From positions 62,001 through 126,000 of the forward strand of contig NZ_CANMMT010000006.1 of assembly GCF_947499065.1 (NCBI RefSeq): a stretch of 64,000 nucleotides of DNA, written 5' to 3'. Source of the DNA: an uncultured Tenacibaculum sp. (GTDB lineage Bacteria > Bacteroidota > Bacteroidia > Flavobacteriales > Flavobacteriaceae). The position numbers and the translations under genes are program-made. The notes beneath the pieces are model-generated. The model was not told where the DNA came from. It saw only the letters and a list, made by a program, of their open reading frames with translations, and did not search any database. This document shows, in pieces, positions 34,497 to 43,566 of the stretch (its first letter is position 1; each line of letters begins with the position of its first letter).

Positions 34497-35750
34497 TTAA
34501 TTTCTTTTATAAATTGTTTTTCTGAAAAATATACTAGCTAACAAGCCAATAGCAGGAATAATTGCGAAGTAACTGAATAAATTTTGGTATTCAATTATAG
34601 ATGGATTTTTACCGAGCATGTAACCAATAAATAACGACATGAAAATATCTGGAGTAAAACCAACTACGGAAATAATTCCTACAAGAGTTCCAGTAAATTG
34701 AATAGGAGTTTTGGTTTCTTCTATTATAGCAAAGTATAAACCTCTAAGCGCATAGGTACTTAAAGCCATAAAAACAAAAAACGAAAAAGAAATAAATAAG
34801 GATTGTTCTTTAAATGTGCCTAAACCTAAAAAGGTTGAAATAATAATTAAAATAGTAAAACAAGGAAGTATTAGTTTAGAAGGTACAAACTTATCAGCTA
34901 TCCATCCAATAGCTATAGCAGCTATAGGTCTTAAGTATTGAATAAAAACGGCAAAATAAGTTGCTTTTTCTAAAGAATATCCCCAAACATCTCTTGCATA
35001 CGTACCATAAACACCGGTTAGTTTATAAGCACAATAAGCGCAAAAAATAATAAGAGAATGGTAGACAACTTTAGATTTGGTCATTAAAGACAAAGCCTCT
35101 TTAATGTTAAATTGAAATTCTTTAGAACTAGTTGCTTTTTGTTGATTTTTAGGTAAAGTTTTCCAAACAAAAAACGCTACTAAAAAAACAATAAGTGTAA
35201 TGGTTCCAATTATATACTGAAGAGTAATTACTTTATTCTCAAAAGTTATTATTCCATTTTCGGGAAAGAAGAAACTTAAGATTCCAGCGCCAGATAAGGC
35301 TATCGTCGCAGCAAAAAAACCTCTACCACCATCTAGTAAACCAAAAGATAAACCTTGGTTGTTTTTGGTGCCCCATTGTCTTGTTGCTTTTATTAAAGCA
35401 GCCCAAAAAAGAAAAATAGTTGATATTCCCCAAAATGCATATAGTATTTTTAGAGTGAAAACTGATGGAGTCATAATCATTATAAAACCACCAAAAGCAG
35501 TTAAGATTAATGACAGAGATAATAATTTACGAGCTTCCCATTTATCAGCAACAAAACCACCAAAGAAATAAGAGATAACAGCAGTTATCCCATATAGAGC
35601 TTGAGCTTCTCCAATTTCTGCATCTGAAATAAGAAAGGCTTCTCTAATGATGGGTTTAAAAACACGCATTAAAATAAAGGGTAATAAAAAAATAGCTTCC
35701 CCTGCAATAATCAGGGAAAGCATAGAAGTAATTTTACTTTTGTTTTGCAT
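34497..35750 (-). CDS. MFS transporter
   Basis: This 417-residue protein has 12 predicted membrane helices and the loop 2-3 motif 'GGFVADKWEARK' typical of the major facilitator superfamily, repeated weakly in the second half as 'GWIADKFVPSK'. The pattern is nearest to organic anion or sugar-phosphate carriers, but the substrate cannot be read. It follows the FAD/Fe-S dehydrogenase with a 4-nt gap, so a role in moving the substrate or product of that enzyme is a reasonable inference. Confidence 0.88.
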   Translation of the reverse strand: MQNKSKITSMLSLIIAGEAIFLLPFILMRVFKPIIREAFLISDAEIGEAQALYGITAVISYFFGGFVADKWEARKLLSLSLILTAFGGFIMIMTPSVFTLKILYAFWGISTIFLFWAALIKATRQWGTKNNQGLSFGLLDGGRGFFAATIALSGAGILSFFFPENGIITFENKVITLQYIIGTITLIVFLVAFFVWKTLPKNQQKATSSKEFQFNIKEALSLMTKSKVVYHSLIIFCAYCAYKLTGVYGTYARDVWGYSLEKATYFAVFIQYLRPIAAIAIGWIADKFVPSKLILPCFTILIIISTFLGLGTFKEQSLFISFSFFVFMALSTYALRGLYFAIIEETKTPIQFTGTLVGIISVVGFTPDIFMSLFIGYMLGKNPSIIEYQNLFSYFAIIPAIGLLASIFFRKTIYKRN

Positions 35751-35754
35751 TTGC

Positions 35755-38652
35755 CTAAGATAAGGCTTCTTTTAATATGGTAATAGGATGTTTTGCAATT
35801 CGTTTTGTTCCGTCGTAAATTTGATGACGACAACTAGTACCTGCAGCTACAATTTCTGTTTCAGAAGAACAATTTCTTACTTTAGGAAATAAAGTATCTT
35901 CTCCTACTTGCATACTAACTTTATAATGTTCTTTCTCATAACCAAAAGAACCAGCCATACCACAACAACCTGTATTCATAATGGTTACTTTATAGTTTTT
36001 TGGTATGTTTAAAATAGAAAAAGAGGCATGTGTACTTGATAATGCTTTTTGATGGCAATGACCATGAATTTTGAGCTCTTTTTCATCATTAGTAAAAATT
36101 GAAGTATCAATATTTCCTTTTTTCAATTCAGAAGCTAAAAATTCTTCAAAAGTAAATGTGTTTTTAGAAATACTTTTAGCAGCATCTTTATCATCGGCTA
36201 ATCGAATATATTCATCTCTAAAAGTTAAAATAGCAGAAGGTTCAATACCAATTAAAGGAGTTTCTTCAGTAATTAATTCTTTGAAAGCAGTAATGTTTTT
36301 ATTTGCAATACTTTTAGCTTCCTTTAAAAAACCTTTAGAGATATAGCTTCTACCGCTTTCCTCATGTTGAATGTATTTAATTTCGTAACCTAGTTTTTCT
36401 AAAACTAAAACTGCGTCTTTTCCTATTTCAGCATCATAATAGTTGGTAAATTCATCATTAAATAAGTATACTACTTTGTTTGATGTTTTTATTTGATGCT
36501 TATTTAACCAAGCTTCTAAAGGTTGTTTAGCCAATTTAGGCACTGAACGTTCTGTTGCAACTCCCATTACTTTTTTAGCTATAGTTGTATTTGTAAAAAA
36601 GTTTGTAATGGTTGGAAACTTACTACCTAGCTTATTATACTTAGCATTATTAGCAAATAGTTTACTACGGAAAGAATATCCATTAGTTTCTTGGTATTGA
36701 TATAAAAACTCTGCTTTCATAGAAGCTATGTCAACATTACTAGGACATTCTGTTGCACAAGCCTTACAGCTTAAACAAAGATCTAAAACTTGTTTTAATT
36801 CTTTAGAATCGAATTTGTTTTTAGCGGTGTTGTTAGTTAAAACTTCACGTAGCGTATTGGCTCTAGCTCGTGTAGTTTCTTTTTCATTTCTAGTAGCTCT
36901 ATAACTAGGGCATAAGGTTCCTCCAGCTTCAGGAGATTTTCTACAATCCCCAGAACCATTACATTTTTCAGCTAGCTTTAAAATTCCTTCACTGTCAGAA
37001 AAATCTTGAATAGTTTTAATTTCTGGCTCTTTTCTATCTACTTCATATCGTAAACTTTTATCCATAGGAAAGGCATCGGTAATCTTTCCTTTGTTGAATA
37101 CATTATTTGGGTCAAAAGCTTTCTTAACTCTACGTAATAATTGATAGTTTTTATCACCAATCATTAGCGGTATAAATTCAGCACGAACAATTCCATCTCC
37201 ATGTTCACCACTAAACGATCCTTTATACTTTTTTACTAGTTCGGCAGTTTCAGTAGTTATTTTTCTAAATAAAACTACATCTTCCTGTTTCTTTAAATTT
37301 AAAATAGGGCGTAAGTGTAATTCACCAGCACCAGCATGAGCGTAATAAACAGCATCCTGCTCATATTTATCCATAATTTGAGTAAACTCCTCAATGTATT
37401 CTGGTAAATCTTCTAAGGCAACTGCTGTATCTTCAATACAGGCAACTGCTTTCATATCTCCTACAATATTTCCTAGTAATCCTAAACCGGCCTTACGTAG
37501 ATAATGAACTTTCGCTATATCGTCTCCATATACTTTAGGATAGTGATAACCAAAATTACCAGCTTTTAAATCTTCAATAAGTTTATCGGCTAGTATTTCT
37601 GCTTCTTCAATAGTATTAGCTGAAATTTCTAACATTAAAACAGCTTCAGGATCACCTAGTAAGAAAAAACGATTTTTTGCTTGCTCTCTATTGTTTTTGG
37701 TACAGTCTAAAATTACTTTATCCATCAATTCACAAGCGTACAATTTGTGATTCATGGCAGTAACTGTTGCTTTTAAACTCTCATTTACACTTGTAAAATG
37801 TGGACATACCATAATACTTTTAGTAGGTGGGAGGTCGTCCAATTGAATTGTTATAGCTGTAGAGAAAACTAATGTCCCTTCACTTCCTGATAAGAATTTA
37901 GCAGGGTTTAAAGTAGGTTCATTTCCTCCAAATAAATCAGAAGTTAAAAATTCGTCAACAGCATATCCTGTATTTCTTCGGTGAATACTTTCCTTTGGAA
38001 ATTCTTTTTTTATTTCTTGTTGATTCTCCTTAGAAATTAATTCGTTGTATATAGCCTTATAAATGCTTCCTTCTAATGATTTTTCAAAACGTTTTTGTTT
38101 GAATTCATCGGAAGTTATTTCAGAAAAAGTAACTTCACTACCGTCGCTTAATAAACCTTCAATTGCTATTACTTTATCGCGAGTAACACCATATCTAATT
38201 GAAGTACTTCCAGAAGAATTGTTTCCAACCATACCACCAATCATACATCGGTTTGAAGTTGAGGTGTTTGGTCCAAAAAATAATCCAAAAGGTTTTAGAA
38301 AACGATTTAAATCGTCTCTAATTATACCAGGTTCAACAGTAATGGTTTTATTCTGTTCATCAAAAGCCAATACATTGGTAAAGTATTTTGAAACATCAAC
38401 TACAATTCCATCACCAACACATTGTCCAGCTAGAGATGTACCTGCTGTACGTGGTATTAATGTGATATTGCTTTTAGTAGCAAAATCAATTAATTGTTGT
38501 ATATCTTTTTTGCTTTTAGGGTATGCAACCCCTAATGGAATTTTACGATACACTGATGCATCTGTAGCATATATGTTTTTATGTAAATCGTCGAAAAATA
38601 ACTCTCCTTCTAGTTTTTTTTCTAAATTTTGTAGCTGTGTATTCTGTATCAT
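35755..38652 (-). CDS. FAD-linked oxidase / Fe-S protein, probable D-2-hydroxyglutarate dehydrogenase
   Basis: This 965-residue protein has three parts. An FAD_binding_4 (VAO/PCMH) domain occupies about 30-240, with 'PRTAGTSLAGQCVG' and 'MIGGMVGNNSSGSTS'. An FAD-oxidase C domain spans 260-530, with 'HAGAGELHLRP' and 'SGEHGDGIVR'. A GlpC-like Fe-S part has cysteines around 562-582 and 'CLSCKACATECP' near 625-640, ending in a CCG heterodisulfide-reductase-type motif 'GCCGMAGSFGYE' near 895. This is the E. coli YdiJ architecture, shown to oxidise D-2-hydroxyglutarate; D-lactate dehydrogenases are close relatives. The HglS homologue in the same block, which makes D-2-hydroxyglutarate, favours the former. 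Confidence 0.88.
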   Translation of the reverse strand: MIQNTQLQNLEKKLEGELFFDDLHKNIYATDASVYRKIPLGVAYPKSKKDIQQLIDFATKSNITLIPRTAGTSLAGQCVGDGIVVDVSKYFTNVLAFDEQNKTITVEPGIIRDDLNRFLKPFGLFFGPNTSTSNRCMIGGMVGNNSSGSTSIRYGVTRDKVIAIEGLLSDGSEVTFSEITSDEFKQKRFEKSLEGSIYKAIYNELISKENQQEIKKEFPKESIHRRNTGYAVDEFLTSDLFGGNEPTLNPAKFLSGSEGTLVFSTAITIQLDDLPPTKSIMVCPHFTSVNESLKATVTAMNHKLYACELMDKVILDCTKNNREQAKNRFFLLGDPEAVLMLEISANTIEEAEILADKLIEDLKAGNFGYHYPKVYGDDIAKVHYLRKAGLGLLGNIVGDMKAVACIEDTAVALEDLPEYIEEFTQIMDKYEQDAVYYAHAGAGELHLRPILNLKKQEDVVLFRKITTETAELVKKYKGSFSGEHGDGIVRAEFIPLMIGDKNYQLLRRVKKAFDPNNVFNKGKITDAFPMDKSLRYEVDRKEPEIKTIQDFSDSEGILKLAEKCNGSGDCRKSPEAGGTLCPSYRATRNEKETTRARANTLREVLTNNTAKNKFDSKELKQVLDLCLSCKACATECPSNVDIASMKAEFLYQYQETNGYSFRSKLFANNAKYNKLGSKFPTITNFFTNTTIAKKVMGVATERSVPKLAKQPLEAWLNKHQIKTSNKVVYLFNDEFTNYYDAEIGKDAVLVLEKLGYEIKYIQHEESGRSYISKGFLKEAKSIANKNITAFKELITEETPLIGIEPSAILTFRDEYIRLADDKDAAKSISKNTFTFEEFLASELKKGNIDTSIFTNDEKELKIHGHCHQKALSSTHASFSILNIPKNYKVTIMNTGCCGMAGSFGYEKEHYKVSMQVGEDTLFPKVRNCSSETEIVAAGTSCRHQIYDGTKRIAKHPITILKEALS

Positions 38653-38678
38653 GGTTAAACACCTTATGATGTTGTTAT

Positions 38679-39317
38679 TTATTTGTGTAAATAACTATAA
38701 TGTTCATTTTCAGTAACCGTATATGAACCTATATTTATTTGACTTTTGAAAAAAGGAGCATTGATTACCATTGTATGGTATTCTCCGTTTTCACCACAAA
38801 TATCAATATTTAATTTCTTTAATTCTTCAATAATTGTTGAATCTATTACTTTTCCTATCCATTTTTGATTAAAAAAAGGTTTTTTGACCAAAGAAAAAAT
38901 AACTTCGAATTTATGATCTAATAAGGTAGAAAGTAATTCAGTTCTATTTTTTTTCCATAGTGGGTTGTAAACTTTCATTTCTGATTTTTGACTGCACTTT
39001 TCAATCCAATTATCATGGTTTTCAATTTCATCAATGTCGCCAGTAATTAAAGTCTCTATATGATATTTAGTTTTTAATAAACTTATAGCGTCTTCATAGC
39101 TATCTTGCATTGGAGGTTTTACAGTAAGTATTATATGCGGAATTCCAACCGATGTTACTTGTTGTTTAATCAGAGATAAATTATGAGCTTTAAAATCAGG
39201 ATTCTCTGGAGCAAAAGTTACTAAATGAGTAATAGAATATTCTTCTTGTTGAGCTTTAAAAAAGGCTAAAGCGCAATCTTTTCCACCGGTCCATAAAACA
39301 GCTGCGTTTTTTTTCAT
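38679..39317 (-). CDS. Dph6-like adenine nucleotide alpha hydrolase family protein
   Basis: This 212-residue PP-loop ATPase starts with 'AVLWTGGKDCALAF' (PP-loop at 10-15) and carries the family's C-terminal motif 'ENGEYHTMV'. Eukaryotic and archaeal Dph6 amidates diphthine on EF-2. Bacteria lack diphthamide, so the bacterial substrate must differ and is unknown. It lies 3 nt downstream of the Lrp gene and 26 nt upstream of the FAD/Fe-S dehydrogenase on the same strand, so it is within the operon, which hints at an ATP-dependent amidation or related step in the same metabolism. Confidence 0.88.
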   Translation of the reverse strand: MKKNAAVLWTGGKDCALAFFKAQQEEYSITHLVTFAPENPDFKAHNLSLIKQQVTSVGIPHIILTVKPPMQDSYEDAISLLKTKYHIETLITGDIDEIENHDNWIEKCSQKSEMKVYNPLWKKNRTELLSTLLDHKFEVIFSLVKKPFFNQKWIGKVIDSTIIEELKKLNIDICGENGEYHTMVINAPFFKSQINIGSYTVTENEHYSYLHK

Positions 39318-39320
39318 AAA

Positions 39321-39779
39321 CTATTCAATTGGAATATTTCTTTTAAAACAAGTGTCAAAACAAATAAAAGTATCGGTACCTGCAACTCCGTTTATTAAAT
39401 GAACTTTGTCATATAATATTTTTTGCAGGTGTTCATTGTCTTTAGCATATATTAAAATAAAAATCGCATAATTACCAGAGACGAAATTACATTCTACAAT
39501 TTCATCAATTTTTTCTAACTCTTTCATTACATCTTTAGCAAAACGCGCTTCACGTAAACGAATTCCAGTATAGGATTTAGTTTTATATCCTAGTTTCTTT
39601 TCGTCTAGAATAAATTCAGCATTTTGAATAACGCCTTCAGAAGTTAACTTCTTTATACGTTGATGAATTAAAGAGTTAGAAACATTGAGTTCTTCAGCTA
39701 TTTGAGAATATGCTTTACGCGCATCTTTTCGTAGCTTTAGAAGTATTTGTTGGTCTATATAATCAAATTGATTTTTCAA
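39321..39779 (-). CDS. Lrp/AsnC family transcriptional regulator
   Basis: This 152-residue protein has an N-terminal winged HTH ('YSQIAEELNVSNSLIHQRIKKL', about 19-40) and a C-terminal AsnC/RAM ligand domain (about 65-145) ending in 'GVAGTDTFICFD'. Lrp proteins sense amino acids and often sit beside the catabolic genes they control. Here it lies between hglS (114 nt upstream) and the Dph6-like gene (3 nt downstream). Response to lysine or 2-aminoadipate is a testable inference. Confidence 0.93.
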   Translation of the reverse strand: MKNQFDYIDQQILLKLRKDARKAYSQIAEELNVSNSLIHQRIKKLTSEGVIQNAEFILDEKKLGYKTKSYTGIRLREARFAKDVMKELEKIDEIVECNFVSGNYAIFILIYAKDNEHLQKILYDKVHLINGVAGTDTFICFDTCFKRNIPIE

Positions 39780-39893
39780 AAGAATAACTTTATTGTGTTT
39801 TGATAAAACAAACTTAGTTTAAGTTGTAAAATAGACAATCTCTTTTATGAAAAAAAATATAGTTGAAAATATAGAAATGATATTAAATCTTAT

Positions 39894-41324
39894 TTAAGCG
39901 TTTATTTGTGCTAAACATTTCTGAATAGTTTCATCTTGCATGTCTTCATACCACTTCATTAACTTGTATACCGGTTCACCTAAATCGTTTTCAAATAATG
40001 ATTGATTTGATGTTCCTTCGTATTCACGTTTTGCATCATCAGTACCTAAGTTTGAAGCAAAAATTCCAGCAGCACTTACAGGTAAAAAGTCTTCGTAAAC
40101 CATAGGTTCAATGGTTAAATAACCATCTTTTAGTAATTGATTCACGTCTGCTTTTGTATATGTTTTGCCTTCAGATATATCTTTTACTTTATCAGTGGTG
40201 AAATAATGGAAGTAGGCTAATTCTTTAGCTTGTAATTCTTTATAAGTGTCAGGAAAAACTTTAAAGTTTTCTAATAATAGTTGGTTGTATTCATTAGCAT
40301 TTTCTGCAGTTGGAGAACCACCAATAGCTTTACGTGTTTTACCTAATAACTCATTATATAAATCTAATCCTTTTTGAGTAACAGCTACACCACGTTGTTC
40401 AATTTCACCAAAACGAGCTTTGTGCTCTCCCATTTTTTCATTTCCAACATTCCCTTTAAAAGTTACTTTTTCAGTTAATGCTTTGAAACTTGTTTGACGT
40501 AATAAAATTGGACATTTTCTAGCAGGTGGTCCTTCAATATTGTCTTTTGGAGGGATATTACGAGCTTCCATGCTTGTTTGTACTTTGTCGATATCTAATG
40601 ATCTAGGTGTTAAGTGGTTGATGTGAGGTCCTTTAAACGCAACTACATCAGCAATTAACCTGTGTTGATTTAATAATGCTTCGTACATTTCATAATCTAC
40701 CGTAGCAGTATCATGCCATCTAAAAGTTTCTAATGCTTCTTGAACAAAAGTTTCAGCATCTTCTTCATTTAATCCACCTTCTTTTTCAGATTTGTCAATT
40801 AATTCTAATGCCTTTTCTGTAAAAATTTGACGTTTTTCTAAAATAGTCTCCACATTCTTACGAAGTTGCTCGTCATCAATTAAATCTAAACGTAATAAAG
40901 ATGTAAAAACTCTAAAAGGTGCTTGATTAAGAGCTGTATTTTCAATAGCTCTAAAGGCTGTTGAGTGAACAGGAACACCAGCTGGAGCTAAATCATAGTA
41001 CCCAACAGGAAACATTCCCATAACTTTAAATAAACGTCTCATGGTAAATAACTCATATGGTTTTCCTAAACGGATGGCACCATGACGTTCCATGTTTAAG
41101 CGAGTTATTTCTCCTGTATTTGCCAATTGTTCTTCAATATCTTTAGATTCAGAAAGAACATTGTCATTAATATCATGAACCAAATCAAGTAATTCACCGT
41201 AAAGAGGTACTTCGTTTTTATACATATCAGACATGATCGTAGAGAAGCGATTACGAATGTATTCTGGCGAGACAAATGTCTTAGTAGTAGTATTAGAATT
41301 TTCTAATATGTTTTTTGATGACAT
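39894..41324 (-). CDS. hglS: 2-oxoadipate dioxygenase/decarboxylase HglS (DUF1338)
   Basis: This 476-residue protein resembles E. coli YdcJ and Pseudomonas HglS over its full length. HglS is an Fe(II) VOC-fold enzyme that converts 2-oxoadipate and O2 to D-2-hydroxyglutarate and CO2. The expected metal ligands are H81 ('ERHGAIRLG'), H237 ('HINHLTPR') and E307 ('FGEIEQRG'), and the substrate-binding Arg follows at R85 in 'HGAIR'. 'PVHSTAFR' and 'DFLPVSAAGIF' are further family blocks. It is the first gene of a minus-strand series with an Lrp regulator and a YdiJ-like dehydrogenase, which fits lysine degradation via 2-aminoadipate. Confidence 0.92.
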   Translation of the reverse strand: MSSKNILENSNTTTKTFVSPEYIRNRFSTIMSDMYKNEVPLYGELLDLVHDINDNVLSESKDIEEQLANTGEITRLNMERHGAIRLGKPYELFTMRRLFKVMGMFPVGYYDLAPAGVPVHSTAFRAIENTALNQAPFRVFTSLLRLDLIDDEQLRKNVETILEKRQIFTEKALELIDKSEKEGGLNEEDAETFVQEALETFRWHDTATVDYEMYEALLNQHRLIADVVAFKGPHINHLTPRSLDIDKVQTSMEARNIPPKDNIEGPPARKCPILLRQTSFKALTEKVTFKGNVGNEKMGEHKARFGEIEQRGVAVTQKGLDLYNELLGKTRKAIGGSPTAENANEYNQLLLENFKVFPDTYKELQAKELAYFHYFTTDKVKDISEGKTYTKADVNQLLKDGYLTIEPMVYEDFLPVSAAGIFASNLGTDDAKREYEGTSNQSLFENDLGEPVYKLMKWYEDMQDETIQKCLAQINA

Positions 41325-41551
41325 AATTTATTAAATTTTGTTACAAATTAAATAAATTTAATCTTTTTATGGTTTGTTAAAAATAAAATTCACTCTAAAA
41401 TAGGGTGTTTTGTGTTTGTTTGGTTTTTGAAATGGCTTTTTTTATAAAAAAAAACTATTTTAATTGAAAAAGAACTTCTTAAAAAATCAATTTGACATTA
41501 TTGATAAACGAAAATTATTTTGATTATCTTTTTGTTTTGATTTTTAGAGGT

Positions 41552-42388
41552 TTATGAGTGTGGTTGGTCAATTTTTAAATTCATTTCAAATTGATTAATG
41601 ATGTTTTCAAGTCCAATATTTTTGAGGGCAATAACTTTAGAAGATAGCCTTGTGTCAACGTTGTTTATTTTAATAGTCTCTGATAACTTTTTAATACCAG
41701 AGAAAAGTCTTTCCCAACCTATATTTGAATTGTTTAATAAATCAAATTGAGCCAGATAATTTTGTTCTGCATTGATAATAAAGAAGGATTCAGGTATATC
41801 ATTATACATTATTTGAAAAAATTGGTAGTTTCCTCTTACTATAGACTCTTTTTGATTATCCCAAGAATAGTATGATTGATTTGGAAGTTGATTCCAGTTT
41901 AGATTCTTTAAGTCTATTTCTTTTAATTCATATCCAGGTGAATTATCTATTTTTATTTGCCCTCTAAAGCATTTGTAAGTTTTAGAAGTTTTGAACCCAA
42001 TATTTTTATATAAATGAATGGCTTTTTTATTTTCTGTAATAACTTCTAAAGAACTTTGTTGAATGTTGTTGGTTTTAAATTCTTTGAAAGCGTGTTTGTA
42101 TATGGATTGAATTATTTTTTTTCCTCGATATTCAGGAATTACACCAGTACCAGTATTAAAAGCTATTAATGTTCCATTTCTTTCATCAATAGCATGAATT
42201 ATAAATCCAACTAACTTTTCTCCATCAAACATGCCATAAGAAAATTCAAAATCAACCTTAGCTGCTTTCCATCTTTCCTGATAATATATTTGGCCTTTAG
42301 GCATGGGAACAAAATAGTTTTCAAAAGCTAATAAGAAGCATTCAATAATTTTTTCAAATGGGGTAGTAGATAAATTTTTTACAGTCAT
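41552..42388 (-). CDS. GNAT family N-acetyltransferase
   Basis: This 278-residue protein has an acetyl-CoA-binding GNAT domain in the first ~145 residues: 'TGTGVIPEYRGKKIIQSIYK' (the R/Q-x-x-G-K/A site) and 'LEVITENKKAIHLYKNIGFK'. The C-terminal ~130 residues look like a second, degenerate domain without a CoA loop. Substrate unknown. It lies 11 nt downstream of the bestrophin-like gene and is probably co-transcribed. The 227 bp between this gene's stop and hglS contain only AT-rich DNA with the likely hglS promoter, which I cannot place precisely. Confidence 0.88.
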   Translation of the reverse strand: MTVKNLSTTPFEKIIECFLLAFENYFVPMPKGQIYYQERWKAAKVDFEFSYGMFDGEKLVGFIIHAIDERNGTLIAFNTGTGVIPEYRGKKIIQSIYKHAFKEFKTNNIQQSSLEVITENKKAIHLYKNIGFKTSKTYKCFRGQIKIDNSPGYELKEIDLKNLNWNQLPNQSYYSWDNQKESIVRGNYQFFQIMYNDIPESFFIINAEQNYLAQFDLLNNSNIGWERLFSGIKKLSETIKINNVDTRLSSKVIALKNIGLENIINQFEMNLKIDQPHS

Positions 42389-42399
42389 TATAGGGGCTT

Positions 42400-43491
42400 T
42401 TACAAAACAATATCATTATTCCATTTATAAGGTTCTGGAATATCAGTATCGTCTATTAATTGTCGAATATCTATTTCTATACCTCTACTCATGTTTGTAA
42501 TAGGGACATCATTCGGACCTCCCTCAAAAGGATTTTCAGAATTTTCACCAATAGCTTCCATAGAATAAAATACCCATGCGATTAGTGTACTAAAAGGAAC
42601 AGAAAACCATTCGAAATGACGAGAAATAAATACTTGAACTTTATGCATAATTGCTGTTCTGGATTGATGGTTAGCTAAGGTTTCGGTAATTCTGTCACCT
42701 AAAGCTTCAAATTCTTGCATCATACCATAAGGTAAAAGAATAATAAATACCCAAACAAACATAAAGTTTAAAGTAGCAAATTGACGAGGGTATGGAAAGT
42801 TTTTAATACGTTCTGATTTTCCTTGTAAAGTATATAATTCAACGATTACTTTTTCAAGCTCCATATGTCGGAAATTATCTATGAATCCTTCATCGTGAAG
42901 TTCTTTGATTCGTCTAGATTGAATTCCTAATAATTGAGAAGCTTGATTTCCTTTAGTAAAAACTTCGTTATATTCAGCTTCAGAAATATAAGGTGAGATA
43001 GCCTCCTTGATTGGAATATTATCTTCAGGTACGTAAACATTTTCTTCTCTAAATTCTCTATTAGATTTACTAAGTTTAATATGGTTTTCCCAAGGTTTGT
43101 CTTTGCGCATTTGGTAGCGTAATGCGGTTAACCATGCAACATGTCTGTGAACTAATTCTCTATGTATGGTTTTTAATTCACTAGGAGTTATTTGATCGTT
43201 TTTAATAAAGTCTTTTACCATAACGGTAAAAGATCTTGAAGTGTTTACAATGCCTCCCCAAATTTTACGAGCTTCCCATAATCTGTCATAAGAAGCATTG
43301 TTTTTAAAACTTACAATAAAAGAAACAGCGGTACCCAAAACACCTAAAGGAAGCCATGGTACATATAACCATTTCCATCCCATAACGTCAAATAAAAATA
43401 CGGGGATAAGACTAAGTAGGATAAAAACATAAATATACCTTCTAGTCCATCTTAGCATCCCTTTAATTGGATAAGTTTTTTTAGTATACAT
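42400..43491 (-). CDS. Bestrophin-like (UPF0187) ion channel family protein
   Basis: This 363-residue protein has the bestrophin layout: two N-terminal membrane helices (22-65), 'FIVSFKNNASYDRLWEARK' right after them (selectivity-region Asn and Arg), a helical cytoplasmic part, two further helices (about 228-300) and 'ENPFEGGPNDVP', the conserved acidic loop that forms the Ca-clasp in animal bestrophins. Bacterial relatives form pentameric, often cation-selective channels. It is the first gene of a two-gene operon with a GNAT protein and diverges from the M14 carboxypeptidase. Confidence 0.92.
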   Translation of the reverse strand: MYTKKTYPIKGMLRWTRRYIYVFILLSLIPVFLFDVMGWKWLYVPWLPLGVLGTAVSFIVSFKNNASYDRLWEARKIWGGIVNTSRSFTVMVKDFIKNDQITPSELKTIHRELVHRHVAWLTALRYQMRKDKPWENHIKLSKSNREFREENVYVPEDNIPIKEAISPYISEAEYNEVFTKGNQASQLLGIQSRRIKELHDEGFIDNFRHMELEKVIVELYTLQGKSERIKNFPYPRQFATLNFMFVWVFIILLPYGMMQEFEALGDRITETLANHQSRTAIMHKVQVFISRHFEWFSVPFSTLIAWVFYSMEAIGENSENPFEGGPNDVPITNMSRGIEIDIRQLIDDTDIPEPYKWNNDIVL

Positions 43492-43535
43492 AGAAACCAG
43501 TTAGTTAGTAATCAAAAATAACGTTTTTGATTTAA

Positions 43536-43543
43536 TATATTTG
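43536..43543 (+). promoter_or_regulatory. -7 box for the M14 carboxypeptidase
   Basis: TATATTTG, full TAnnTTTG match, 23 nt before ATG 43567. It overlaps an in-frame GTG at 43543, which therefore cannot be the start. Confidence 0.5.
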
Positions 43544-43566
43544 TGAATCTATCAAACAACAAATTC

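Noticed and set aside
34478..34500. Weak hairpin after the patatin gene (AACAG / CTGTT)
   Set aside because: Only 5 bp with a long loop, not enough for a terminator call.
38063..38716. 217-codon plus-strand frame opposite the FAD/Fe-S dehydrogenase
   Set aside because: It is antisense to conserved FAD-domain codons, with no recognisable domain.
41325..41551. AT-rich 227-bp gap upstream of hglS as a possible RNA gene or origin
   Set aside because: There are only A/T runs without a stable stem, DnaA-box cluster or conserved RNA feature.
43543..43566. GTG start for the M14 carboxypeptidase
   Set aside because: It lies on the last base of the -7 box and would spoil the signal peptide.
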